A stretch of 49,935 nucleotides of DNA, from positions 1 through 49,935 of IMG/VR virus record IMGVR_UViG_3300023179_000161; one strand, 5' to 3'. Positions 15,208 to 25,900 of this stretch are shown piece after piece (position 1 is the first letter of the stretch; each line of letters opens with the position of its first letter). Origin of the DNA: a virus. The notes below the pieces were generated by a model that saw only the letters and a list, made by a program, of their open reading frames with translations, was not told where the DNA came from and ran no database searches. The translations under genes and the position numbers were made by a program.

Positions 15208-17184
15208 TTAACAACCTTGTACTGTATATATTTGATATGTTGTTCCATTATTTCCTGAATAAAGTACAGGTAAATTATAACTATCTTGTAAACTGTTACT
15301 AGGACGGGTAGGTATTGTTGGAAAAATATTATTTTGCGAGCTAGATGTATTTGTTACAAATGAACATGTATTATTACATTGAATACTATATAAAACTCCG
15401 CTAGAATTGTTTTTACTCTTTAAAAATTTTATTTCATTTGCTGAAAGAGTTGGAAGATATATAGGACCAATTGTAGTAGAACAGGAACTATAAGATCCTG
15501 TATTTCCACTATAAGCAGTAATTGACGGATAAAAAACGGGGTATATGTTTATATCTCTACTATATGTATGTACAATATCAAAATTACGCGGACAAAGCGG
15601 GTCGTCGACATACGATCGAGTATTAACAAGTTCTGGATCTGTTGAATTACTACCTTGACGCACAACAGTTTTTATAGGTGTACCGTCACCGAGGTCCCAA
15701 TCAATTCTATCTATAGGGAAAGATCCGGTTTTTGTTGCGAGTGGCGATAACCTAACAGTGAGATCATATATACCTGTATAAGGACGAGTTTCACAATGCA
15801 GTTGTGCTGTTGGTAGAATTTCTTTAACTTCAACAATATATTGTTTTGTTGAAGTTTGAGTATTAGTAGAAGTAGAAAGAGTTGTATTAAAATTACATAG
15901 ATACTCGCTTGGTTCATAGAACCATCTTTTTTGAAATACATTATTAGTTTTTGCTTGTTCCCAAGTAACTCTATTAGCGAGATTACTACAAGCAAGTTTT
16001 TCCCATATCCAATATTTACAATATTTTTGTAAACACCTATCGAGTGGTGTTATAATAGCTTGAATGGTACTTACTGTAATAGTTTGAGTTTGAGTCAAAG
16101 AAACAGAGTATTTACCCGGCATTATAAATATATGTTCAATAGGGGTAGTACAAGACAGTGATACTAGATTTCCGCTATCATTATAATAATCTCCAAAATT
16201 CCAATTATAATTTATATCATTATCAATAGAATTTGTTGGGGGGTTATTAGCAGTTGAGTTATTGTCAAAAACAACTTTTAAGCCTGGAGCGTAACCTGAA
16301 ATGTAAGAAGTTGTTGCATTTGCTTTAATCCAAGTTTGACCAGAAGTAGCATATAAAGTTTCATCAATTGCATCCGGTATGCTAGTTTGTAGAATGTATA
16401 TAGGTACGTTTACCGGTAAAGTATCGTAAAATGCAAGTCTACGTCTTGCAACATCATGTACATAAGAAGAAGTTGGCTGAAACACCCCACCAACATTTAC
16501 TATAAAATCAGAATTTTGTGTTATTTTATAGTTGGGATCTCCTGCTAAAGATAAAAATGCTGTAGGAGATGTTAATTCGTAATTCCAATTTGCTGGTGCA
16601 TTAAGTTTAGGTAAATATGTCACTAATAATATAGTATTATCAGGTACTGGAGAACTAAAATTAACAGTTTGATTGGAGGTATTTATAGTATATGATTCTG
16701 TAGATTGTAATATACCATCAATAGAAACAATATAATATTTTGAATCAGCTGAAAGGGAAGTAGTGCCAGGTAAATAAAAAGATCTTGTTTGAAAAGGGGC
16801 TGAAGAAACCCATGTTTTAAGAGAACTAATATATTCACTTGGTAAGAAAGGATTGAATAACTGTACAACATTAATTTGTATATTTTGAGCTGATACACTA
16901 TTTGTTATTAAAAACTGAAGTGTTTTATTAGTAGCATTTATTGTGTAGGTGTTTGGGGGCTGTATTACACCGCCTACACTAACAATATAGTTATTTTCAT
17001 TATCAGATAAAGGTATTGTGCTTGCTAATTTATAAGTATTAGTTGATAGTAGAGTTGTATTAGTATTTAAAAGTGTGGTAAGAAAAGCTTTTTCAAAGGC
17101 AAAAGTAGATAATGGTGTACCAGAATCCCAAGTGTAATTACTAGGTACTGTTAAACCTGAAATAATTGAAAAGTTTGTTGTCAT
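15208..17184 (-). CDS. Tail structural protein, 658 aa, triple-repeat cassette plus PKD domains
   Basis: Residues ~31-280 are copy A of the 250-residue cassette shared with the next two upstream genes; it contains three units with the core YIVSVGGVIQPP...Y-x-I. A PKD-like domain follows at ~300-375 (INYNWNFGDYYND, then HIFIMPGKYSVSL). The Cys/Trp module at 383-428 (CLQKYCKYWIW ... RVTWEQAKTNNVF ... RWFYEPSE) is shared with the 1242-residue protein. A second PKD-like domain lies at ~458-575 (DRIDWDLGDGTP, DIVHTYSRDINIYP). The C-terminus is Cys/Ser/Asn-rich. The ATG overlaps the stop of the upstream 1913-residue gene (ATGA), so the two are translationally coupled. Probably a fibre or baseplate-peripheral adhesin. 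Confidence 0.75.
   Translation of the reverse strand: MTTNFSIISGLTVPSNYTWDSGTPLSTFAFEKAFLTTLLNTNTTLLSTNTYKLASTIPLSDNENNYIVSVGGVIQPPNTYTINATNKTLQFLITNSVSAQNIQINVVQLFNPFLPSEYISSLKTWVSSAPFQTRSFYLPGTTSLSADSKYYIVSIDGILQSTESYTINTSNQTVNFSSPVPDNTILLVTYLPKLNAPANWNYELTSPTAFLSLAGDPNYKITQNSDFIVNVGGVFQPTSSYVHDVARRRLAFYDTLPVNVPIYILQTSIPDAIDETLYATSGQTWIKANATTSYISGYAPGLKVVFDNNSTANNPPTNSIDNDINYNWNFGDYYNDSGNLVSLSCTTPIEHIFIMPGKYSVSLTQTQTITVSTIQAIITPLDRCLQKYCKYWIWEKLACSNLANRVTWEQAKTNNVFQKRWFYEPSEYLCNFNTTLSTSTNTQTSTKQYIVEVKEILPTAQLHCETRPYTGIYDLTVRLSPLATKTGSFPIDRIDWDLGDGTPIKTVVRQGSNSTDPELVNTRSYVDDPLCPRNFDIVHTYSRDINIYPVFYPSITAYSGNTGSYSSCSTTIGPIYLPTLSANEIKFLKSKNNSSGVLYSIQCNNTCSFVTNTSSSQNNIFPTIPTRPSNSLQDSYNLPVLYSGNNGTTYQIYTVQGC
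15901..16038 (-). other. Cys/Trp module shared by two tail proteins (copy in 658-aa protein)
   Basis: Encodes residues 383-428. Pattern: CLQKYC-x2-W-x-W, about 15 residues, (V/I)-T-W-x3-K-x-N, K-x-W-x-YEP-x-E. The second copy lies at about 9330-9470 in the 1242-residue protein. Spacing and Trp/Cys positions are preserved although the flanking domains differ. Confidence 0.7.
16345..17094 (-). repeat. Cassette copy A (~250 codons, three internal units)
   Basis: N-terminal position in the 658-residue protein. Units share Y-x-(V/I)-S-(V/I)-(G/D)-G-(V/I)-(I/L)-Q near strand 1 and (T/R)-(L/V)-x-F near strand 3. Most diverged of the three copies except near its 5' end, where it resembles copy C closely. 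Confidence 0.85.
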
Positions 17185-20100
17185 ATTGCGTTAACTGTTA
17201 AAGTATAATATGTTGGGCCTACATTATTATTTACGATAAAAGATAAAGAATATACCCCTGTGGTAGGTATTTGACCGGTAACTAGACCAGTTCTTGATAG
17301 ATTAGCCCAAACCGGAAATGATAATTTTGTATAAGTAGCTGACCCGTTTTCAGCTATTAACTGCACGCTGAGAGGGGTTGAATATTTTTGTGTAACTAAT
17401 AACGGTTGTGTAATAACAGGTGGTAGTGTTTGGCTTGTTTTACTTCGTGGGTTATAAACTGTTATATTTTTTATTTCTAAAACTGAGTAATCATTAATAA
17501 AAATTTCTATAATAGTGTCTTGTTTATTTTGATTTTGTGCTTGTAAGGTTAATAAAAATTCCTTTTTAAGATTATTGTAGGTTAATAAAACAGTATTAAT
17601 AGTCTGTAAGTTTAAAGAAGAAAGGGTATTTAAAGTTGTAATATCAGCTTGTTTAAATGGGAAAATTTTAGTAAGCTTTATAGAGTTTAAATCGTATAGG
17701 TATAATTCAGGATATATTATTTTATTAAACATACCACAGGTGCCTTGAACTATCTGTTTGCGATTTGGGAAAAACCACGGTTCGCTTATTTTTGCAAATA
17801 AAGACTCATCAACTGTATCAGGTATACTAGTTTGCGTAATAATAATTGGTACATTAGTGGGTAAAGTGTCGTTAAAAACTAGACGGCGTCTTGCGACATC
17901 ATGAGTATAAGAAATTGTAGGTTGAAACACTCCACCGATGTTTACAAAAAAGTTAGAGTCTAAACTCGCTTTATAAGCAATATCTCCGGTTAGTGGTAAT
18001 AGTTTTGTAGATGTTTTTAATTCATATGTCCAACTAGCAGGTGTATTAAGTTTAGGTAAAAAGATTATCTGTATAATTGTATTTTCAATTACAGGGGAAC
18101 TAAAGTTTATTGTCCTATTAGAAGTGTTTATTGAATATGTGTAAGGAGATTGTAAAACACCGTCTATAGAAACAAAATAATATTTTGAGCTTGTAGAAAG
18201 ATCGTTAGTTCCTGGTAAATTGAAAGATGTAGTTTGAAGAGGGGATGTTAATATCCAGGTAGTAATTGTATTAATATATTCTTCAGGTAAAAACGGATTA
18301 AAAAGTTGTACAACATTTACCCGGGCACTTGGATGAGGTGTAATATTTGGATCTAAGAATCGTATTGTACGATTTTCTGTATCAATTACAAAACTACTTG
18401 GTGGTTGTATTACACCGCCTACACTAACAATATAGTTATTTTTGTTATTTGATAAAAAGTATGTACCACTGAGATTATAACTATTATTTGATAATAGTGG
18501 TGTTGTAATATCAAATGTTGTAACAAAAAAAGCTTTTTGAGATAAAGCAGTATTTATATTACTTTCATTCAAATTAGTTGTTACAGGTAGTGCTAAAGAA
18601 ATTACACGAGCGTCATCAATTAAACTAAAAATATAATCATTTTCATATTCATATATTAAACGTTCAAAAATGATATTATTTTTTGTTTGTATATACAAAG
18701 TATCATAAAAAACATCTAGTCGATAAACACCGCTACCCGTTAATTCATCATATAATAATGTGTTTTTGTAGGTGTCAAATACTCCAGATAAAGCTTTAGA
18801 GGCTGGTAAAACAGCTTGAGAATTTTTACGAACCCAAATTTCTCCTGATGTATTTTTACGATTTCCTGGCTGTACACCGGTTAAGTTTTTATACACACCA
18901 TACTGATTACCAAATATATCTGTTGCCCAATCATCAAGCTGTAACCCAAAACGTTTTAAAATTTGATCATCAGCCCACTTATCAACATTAACCTCCCCGG
19001 TAAATGAAACAGGGTAATTTTGTACATCTTTCCAATCTGTGTCAGTAGGTCCAGTCCAGGGTGTTTGTAAAGAGCTTGGTGTTATTAAACCATATCTGTA
19101 ACGAGGGTTAGATTCATAACGAGTTTGATAAGGTATAAATTTTTGATATTTTTTAAAGATGTTTTTATTAACTGTACCAGCGATTGTACCCGCAATTACC
19201 GGTTCTTTTACCCAAGTATTATTATCATATAAAAGCTCAAAAGGTGTTTGTTGATCTTCTTTAGTTAAACCTCTACCAGCAATATAACTATTATAATTTT
19301 CATAAATGCCTGTTAGAGCAGATGAAGTTATAGTATTATTAATTGTGTAATTCTTATTAATGTATTGTGTGGCCCCTAAATTTTGTGGCACAAAGAACCC
19401 ACCAAAATTTACTACACTAGATAAACTTTGTACTGTAGGTAAAATAGCAACATTTGGGTAATACCGAGAAGGGAAATTAGCCCAAGGTTGTTTTATATTA
19501 GTAATTTTATCTCCTGTAATTGTAGTAGTAACAGTATTTGATATAATAGGTGTTGCAGATATTGACCAAGTAAACGGTGAGATTGCGTTATAATAAACTT
19601 CAACGGGGTTATTATTAATGTAGTTTTCAAGTTGTAAAGAAGAGCTTGATAATGTAGCTTCTACAATAAGTTCTAGTGGATTATTATCTAAAATAACATT
19701 TAAGTTAGAAACAGAGGTAGTAGTGAATTTAAGAGTAGACCAAATATTTTTATCAACTGTAACTCTTTGTTTTAATGGTTGGGACCAAACCATATTAGAA
19801 TCTGTTGTACGCTCATATTCAACATAATTTCCTGTATCTAATGTTAAATTAGAAATTTCAGGTTGAGAAATAATATTATAACCGTCTATAAGACGTAAAT
19901 AATTACCCCAAGAATTTATACCTTTATAACCAGTATATTCATTTTTAGTGTTTGCAGTAGTTGCCCAAAAAGGTTTAGCTCCATAATTTCCTAAAACTGT
20001 ATTTGATGTATAGCTTGAAGTATTATAATCCCACCCATAAAGTGGTGTATTAAGTACAAAACCAGGTGCAGGTGTTAAGAACGCTGTTGTAGGATAAACA

Positions 20101-22922
20101 ATAGTTGTACCAGATATTGCTGTTACAGCAGGTATGTTATTAAATGTATAAAGCGCGGTATTAGCGTAATAAAAAGATGATGTGTTAGGGAAAATAGTTG
20201 CAGGGGGTATTGATGCAGCAGACATTACAACTACTGCAAAAGTATATATTCCGGTTAGTATTGGAGTTATTGCTAAAGATTGAGATTTATAAGTATAAGA
20301 ATTTCCAAGCGGGTCAGTTACAGTCCAAGAAATGACTTTAACAAAATTATTATAAAGGGTATTAACAGCTGGATACTGAGAGTTACTTTGTCCAATAACT
20401 GTACTATTAGGTTGTGGGTAATTTAATATAAATGATTGTGTTGGAGTATTAGGGTCGCTGTAGCCGTCGGGTACCGTTAAATAATCATAGTTAGTCCATA
20501 TTGATCCTTTATTTTGATTTATTATTTGTGTTTGTAATGCTGAATTAGCTTTTGTAAAAGTAGGTCCTAAAATATGGGAGTAAATTAAATTTTCTCCTGA
20601 ATATAATGTCATAGGCGAAGGAAGATTAGTACTAACCCAATTTCCGCTATTATTTTTAACTGCTTGTATCCATTTAAAATTGTTTGAGTTAAAATTATTA
20701 TAAGAGTAACGCACACAATAATCAGGAAATGAATTAGTTTGAGCATTTTGATCTCTTATATTTTGTCTAAAGTAAAAATATGATTTACCTGTTTTTAATA
20801 TTAGACCTGAGGCTCCATTACCGGTTTTCCAGGTACCGTCCCCAAAACCTATCTTACTATTTGTTTTAAACCATGCAAATTTATTAGTCTGTATTAGTCG
20901 AGAAAAATCTGTGCTATTAGTAAACGGATCTTCAACTATGTAATCACAGTATGCTGCATTATCGGTATATGTATCTCCTGGATGACCGAAAGGTGTAAAT
21001 AAAACGCTGCGACAGGTACATAAACTATGATCCTTATAAGTTGTATTTGAAGTTGTTATAAACTTACAGTCTAAAGCGTGATTTAACGATAGAAAAACAT
21101 TATTAATATTTGTATCATTTTGACCCTGCCAAATAAAACGGGTAAAGTTACCTGGGGTAAATACACTATTAAGACCGGGCTGCAGTGGCATTGTGATTCG
21201 TAGTTCAGGATAATATTTTGTTGCACTGGATAGCCAGGCTCCCTCAGTAGCATATGATCGGTTAAGTTGATAGTTTCCAACTTTTAAGAATAAATCAGCA
21301 CTAGATAATGCATCTGATGCAACAGCATTATTAGACTTAATACTCGAAAGAGGTGTGGGAAGACAGGCTTGAGCCGCATCTTCAGGTATTAACGGAAAAG
21401 AACGACTTGTATCTATAGAGCCATATGGCCAAACAATGGTAGTATCAGAATTTGGCGCTATAGATATATCAGTTTGTGTAAATTTATACAGCCAGGCTTC
21501 AGACGTATCTCCAGTATAGGAAGAGTCTGTATATAGTGGTGGTACAGGCCAAATTCGTATTTTATCAGCTAATTGATATTGAATACTAGGATAAGCTTTA
21601 TTATCTATTAAAGTTGTAGAATTTATATTAATAGATTCGTGAGATGTTAAAGTAATGACTGATGACCAATATATATTTTCTACAGCTTTTTTAGCATCTT
21701 TTGGTAAGTAGAAAAAACGTGAATTTGTTGTTAGGTCATAACCCGTCCAATCTAAATCTCCTCCTGAAAGACCAAAACCAGGAAAAGGAAAACGAAACTT
21801 TGTTGTTTTTTTAGCATTTAAAGTTGCTTTCATGGTTTGATTAGATTCATCATACGGGACATATCTAAGCCAAGCACCTTGTATATCTTTAGCTGTTTTA
21901 ACAAAAATAGTATCAGCTGTTTCTAATGTTTCTCCTCCTGTACCTAAATTTTCAATACCTGCAGCACTTAATGCTATAGGTTCGTACCGTGGTAAATCGG
22001 TAACGTTGTTTTGATATGGACTATTTGGCCAATAAAAATAGTTATTACCAGTTTCTATAGAAATGTTATAAAAATCTTGTTGTGTACTAGTTTTATAAAA
22101 TAGAGAAGTAAATTTATCATTATTTAAATATTTGTTTGTTATTTCTTCAGAGGTTTTTATAGAATCAATAATTTGATTTCCGGATAATTCAAATATTCCG
22201 GTTTTATAAACCCATTCAGTAGAAGTTAATGATAATCCTAAACTAGTAAAATAATCTTCTAATGTTGAAAAATTAATATCATAATATGCAGAAACCGGTA
22301 AAGTTGGAGAATGATCTAAATATTGAAAGGTATCATATAATTCTTCTATTTCAATATTAATAGATTCTTGTATAGCACTTAAGTCTGGTACTGATTTCCA
22401 AACAGAGGCTGGTAAAGTTATATAAGTGTTTGGTTTTTTTGTATAATTTGATAACAAAAAATCTTGTAGTTCAAGATTAATACCAGAATCAGTACCTACT
22501 AAATTATATTTTATTTTTGACTGTTTTACATGTTCACGAAGATTTAAATAATAAAGAGCTATATCTTTTAACTTTTTTGCAAAATATGGTATTGCTAAAA
22601 GTAATTCTTTTTCATTTTGTAAGTTAATACCGTTATACCATGATTGTATTTCTTCTTCGTTAAAAAATAATTGTAGTTGCTGTAATAAATTTAAATAGTT
22701 TAATTTTATTTGAGTTTTTTTATCAATTGTATTTGTTGCTTTATTTTTATACCAATTTGTTAAATATTGATTATACAGACTATACTCTTGACCAGGTATA
22801 ATACCTTTATGAGTACTAGACCAATCACTAAACGAAAAAGGGTAGTCAATATCCTGTATTCCGGTTGTTATGCGAGTGGGTTGCGCATAGCGTTGTAATT
22901 GCTGTTGATTGCCAATATTCAC
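17181..22922 (-). CDS. Giant tail/baseplate structural protein, 1913 aa
   Basis: The largest gene here, starting at GTG 22922; no in-frame ATG is near. The first ~60 residues are followed by a helical segment (~65-160: KLNYLNLLQQLQLFF, ELLLAIPYFAKKLKDIALYY, HVKQSKIKYNLVG) of a kind seen in large virion proteins of marine T4-like phages, perhaps the baseplate-docking part. A long beta-rich region rich in Asn, Tyr and Ser fills ~200-1450. Residues ~1460-1709 are cassette copy B. The last ~80 residues (PPVITQPLLVTQKYSTPLSV, then GLVTGQIPTTGVYSLSF) form an Ig-like putative He_PIG domain. No signal peptide or catalytic motif. It follows the 1311-residue gene by 5 bases in one operon. Likely a baseplate wedge periphery or fibre protein. 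Confidence 0.75.
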   Translation of the reverse strand: MNIGNQQQLQRYAQPTRITTGIQDIDYPFSFSDWSSTHKGIIPGQEYSLYNQYLTNWYKNKATNTIDKKTQIKLNYLNLLQQLQLFFNEEEIQSWYNGINLQNEKELLLAIPYFAKKLKDIALYYLNLREHVKQSKIKYNLVGTDSGINLELQDFLLSNYTKKPNTYITLPASVWKSVPDLSAIQESINIEIEELYDTFQYLDHSPTLPVSAYYDINFSTLEDYFTSLGLSLTSTEWVYKTGIFELSGNQIIDSIKTSEEITNKYLNNDKFTSLFYKTSTQQDFYNISIETGNNYFYWPNSPYQNNVTDLPRYEPIALSAAGIENLGTGGETLETADTIFVKTAKDIQGAWLRYVPYDESNQTMKATLNAKKTTKFRFPFPGFGLSGGDLDWTGYDLTTNSRFFYLPKDAKKAVENIYWSSVITLTSHESININSTTLIDNKAYPSIQYQLADKIRIWPVPPLYTDSSYTGDTSEAWLYKFTQTDISIAPNSDTTIVWPYGSIDTSRSFPLIPEDAAQACLPTPLSSIKSNNAVASDALSSADLFLKVGNYQLNRSYATEGAWLSSATKYYPELRITMPLQPGLNSVFTPGNFTRFIWQGQNDTNINNVFLSLNHALDCKFITTSNTTYKDHSLCTCRSVLFTPFGHPGDTYTDNAAYCDYIVEDPFTNSTDFSRLIQTNKFAWFKTNSKIGFGDGTWKTGNGASGLILKTGKSYFYFRQNIRDQNAQTNSFPDYCVRYSYNNFNSNNFKWIQAVKNNSGNWVSTNLPSPMTLYSGENLIYSHILGPTFTKANSALQTQIINQNKGSIWTNYDYLTVPDGYSDPNTPTQSFILNYPQPNSTVIGQSNSQYPAVNTLYNNFVKVISWTVTDPLGNSYTYKSQSLAITPILTGIYTFAVVVMSAASIPPATIFPNTSSFYYANTALYTFNNIPAVTAISGTTIVYPTTAFLTPAPGFVLNTPLYGWDYNTSSYTSNTVLGNYGAKPFWATTANTKNEYTGYKGINSWGNYLRLIDGYNIISQPEISNLTLDTGNYVEYERTTDSNMVWSQPLKQRVTVDKNIWSTLKFTTTSVSNLNVILDNNPLELIVEATLSSSSLQLENYINNNPVEVYYNAISPFTWSISATPIISNTVTTTITGDKITNIKQPWANFPSRYYPNVAILPTVQSLSSVVNFGGFFVPQNLGATQYINKNYTINNTITSSALTGIYENYNSYIAGRGLTKEDQQTPFELLYDNNTWVKEPVIAGTIAGTVNKNIFKKYQKFIPYQTRYESNPRYRYGLITPSSLQTPWTGPTDTDWKDVQNYPVSFTGEVNVDKWADDQILKRFGLQLDDWATDIFGNQYGVYKNLTGVQPGNRKNTSGEIWVRKNSQAVLPASKALSGVFDTYKNTLLYDELTGSGVYRLDVFYDTLYIQTKNNIIFERLIYEYENDYIFSLIDDARVISLALPVTTNLNESNINTALSQKAFFVTTFDITTPLLSNNSYNLSGTYFLSNNKNNYIVSVGGVIQPPSSFVIDTENRTIRFLDPNITPHPSARVNVVQLFNPFLPEEYINTITTWILTSPLQTTSFNLPGTNDLSTSSKYYFVSIDGVLQSPYTYSINTSNRTINFSSPVIENTIIQIIFLPKLNTPASWTYELKTSTKLLPLTGDIAYKASLDSNFFVNIGGVFQPTISYTHDVARRRLVFNDTLPTNVPIIITQTSIPDTVDESLFAKISEPWFFPNRKQIVQGTCGMFNKIIYPELYLYDLNSIKLTKIFPFKQADITTLNTLSSLNLQTINTVLLTYNNLKKEFLLTLQAQNQNKQDTIIEIFINDYSVLEIKNITVYNPRSKTSQTLPPVITQPLLVTQKYSTPLSVQLIAENGSATYTKLSFPVWANLSRTGLVTGQIPTTGVYSLSFIVNNNVGPTYYTLTVNAI
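17795..18543 (-). repeat. Cassette copy B (~250 codons)
   Basis: Located in the last quarter of the 1913-residue protein. It shares a 50-base identical block (17836-17885) with copy C (24660-24709) and a further identical ~45-base block around 17906-17950 (24731-24775 in copy C). Between these blocks the sequence differs. Confidence 0.88.
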
Positions 22923-22927
22923 TTAAA

Positions 22928-25900
22928 TTATTTAAGAAACAAATTTTTCGTTAACAAGTAATTAAATGTTAATTCGAGTATGCCGTTATCCCCATACCAT
23001 TCCTCAAAACTTGAATTTGTCGGGTTTAAGGTAGTAAACTCAGAATCCCAATCTATAATATTTTCAATGTAGTTATTAGCATAATAAGGTTTAAAGGTAA
23101 AAAATTGGTAGTTATTTGTAATAGGTTGAGCAAAATTATAACCTTGAAGTTCAGAAAGCGGGTAAACAAATGTATTGTTTTGTATCTGTATAGTTAAAAG
23201 ATTATATGTATTATCAAGTTTTGATCTTAAAATAATTTGTTTTCCTGCAGTTAAATATGTAGTATATGGGTTAAGCTCTTCACCTAAAGATCTATTTAAA
23301 ACAGGTTTAACATCTTGTGTACCAAAAAGTTTATTTTTAGAAATAGAACCTATATCAAGCATTCTTTTAATTTCAGCAGGTATTTCTGTTATATAATTTG
23401 CCGCGAAAACATTTGTTTCATTAGCAAGAGATATTAATTGTTCAATATTACATGTATCAATATCAGCGTGATTGTATAAAAAGTTTGCTATTTTTTCATA
23501 AACATTTTGACCTAAATCTTCACTAGTACTTGATTCGGCATTACCAACAGTAGCAGGAATAAATTTGTCCCACAAAAATGTATTACTTTTGAGTATTTCG
23601 GGTAACGCTAAAGATTTTAAGTATTCAGCATTATTAAAAGATTCATTCACCCGTCGAATATTATTTTTATTTTCAAAGTTTATTATACTGAACGGTGTTG
23701 CTTTTCCTGTAATAATATCTGGTTCTTGATTTGAAAAAATATATTTTTGATACCATTTTATTCCAGTCCAGTCCCCACTAGCTTGAGCAGAACGATATTG
23801 ATATATAGGGTTACTTTCAGTAATAGTTGCTCCGGTGTTTAAATCAACATAATACCCAAATACACTATTAGGGCGTACAACAAAGGAGTAAATATCTGAA
23901 TTAGTAAAATTAGGGGTTGAGTTAATTATAGTATTAATAGTATTTGTGTACGAGTTTATAAACCATACTCGATTAAACCCATCAATACCGAGTCCGCCTA
24001 TTTCTTCATCATTTTTAAAAACATCAGGAGATGTGCTTAAGGTTGCTACACTAGATACTGAAGTAGCCTGACTATTATTAATTGTCCATAAACGAAGAGT
24101 ATCTGTATTTAAATTATAATACCCTAACCCGTTTATACTATGGGTAAACCATAAGTTGTTATAGTTATCAATAGCAAGATAGCTCGGACGAGGTATACCT
24201 GTTATAGATTTTATTAATGTATAATTATCATTATCATATAATTGTATATTTCCAGTTGCTGATAAAACGTTTGTTATATTTGCAACCCAAATATTATTAT
24301 CTAAAGTTATTGCTAAACTTACTGGCACAGAATAATTTTTAAGATTAATTTGTTTTAAAATATTGCCGCTTGAATCGTATTTTAACAAACAAGAACATAA
24401 AGGATGTGCATAAGTTACCCAACAGTTATTATTTCTATCCGTTTCAGCTGTAGAGGGTTTTAATAAAAAGTCACTATTAAACTCTTCGCTACCTGGTGTA
24501 GGTAAGCCAGGTATTTTAATAACATTAAAATTAGAATCAAATTTAACAATAAAAAGATTATTAAAAAATGTAATCCAAAAATTATAATTTTCATCCATAG
24601 TAACTGATGAAGGTGTAAAATAACCTACGCTTTCTATTTCATCAGGTATGCTAGTTTGTGTAATAATAATTGGTACATTAGTGGGTAAAGTGTCGTTAAA
24701 AACTAGACGACTGTTTATAATGTCGTGGGTATAAGAAATTGTAGGTTGAAACACTCCACCGATGTTTACAAAAAAACTAGAATCTTGAGTTGCCTTATAA
24801 GCAATATCCCCTGTTAGTGGTAAAAAGTTGGTTGAGGTGTTTAATTTGTACGTCCAACTGGCAGGTATATCAAGCTTTGGTAAAAAAGTAGCTTGTATAG
24901 TTGTATTTTCAGGTATTGGAAAGTTAAAATTTATTGTTCTATTTGTAATATTTAAAGTGTAAGTAAATGAAGACTGTAAAACGCCATCTATAGAAACAAA
25001 ATAATATTTTGAGTTAGTTAAAAGAGATGTAGTTCCCGGTAAATAAAAAGACGTAGTTTGAAGAGGTGATGATGATACCCAGGTAGTGATTGTATTAATA
25101 TACTCTTCTGGTAAAAGCGGATTAAAAAGTTGTACAACGTTTATGCGTGCATTAGAATTCGGTGTAATATTTGGTACTAAAAATTGTATTGTTCTAGTTA
25201 TAGAATTTATATGATAGCTATTTTGAGGCTGTATTACACCATCTACACTAACAATAAAGTTGTTTTCATTATCAGATAAAGGTATAATACTACTACTGAG
25301 ATTATAACTGTTAGTAGACAACAACGGTGTAGTAATATTAAATGTATTAACAAAAAAAGCTTTTTGTGTTTCGAGACTAGATAAATTAAAAGTTTTTAAC
25401 AAAACCCCGTTAGATGAAAATTTATAAATACGTTCTAATTCTGCATCACAAGCTATTACACTATAATCTCTTGGATCTATAGCCATGCTATAAATTCCAG
25501 AAAACCCTGACATATTGTAATTAAAAGTGTCATTACTGTTTTTTGTAGGTACAGGGTATTGTTTAACATCTCCATATGCTAAAATGTTTAAAGCTTTATA
25601 GGCATTTATTTCCGGACAAGAATTAATAATTGGGGCTAAACTTATTTTATTAAGAGCGCCTCTTTCTGGGTTAGAAACAAAAACAAAAGGATTGGGGAGA
25701 TAATTATTTAACCGTTCTTGAAATACTGTAGGTTGAGGTATATTAGCGCTAACTTGTAAAACAGTATTTGTTGCGGTTTGAGAAGGAGTAAGAGTAGTAA
25801 ATATATAACCCCCGGTACGAAAATTGTTTTGATCAGTTGTTTGAAAATAAAGCGGGGCTTCATCTAATGTGTATTGAGACTTTGTTAATTTAGTTAATGT

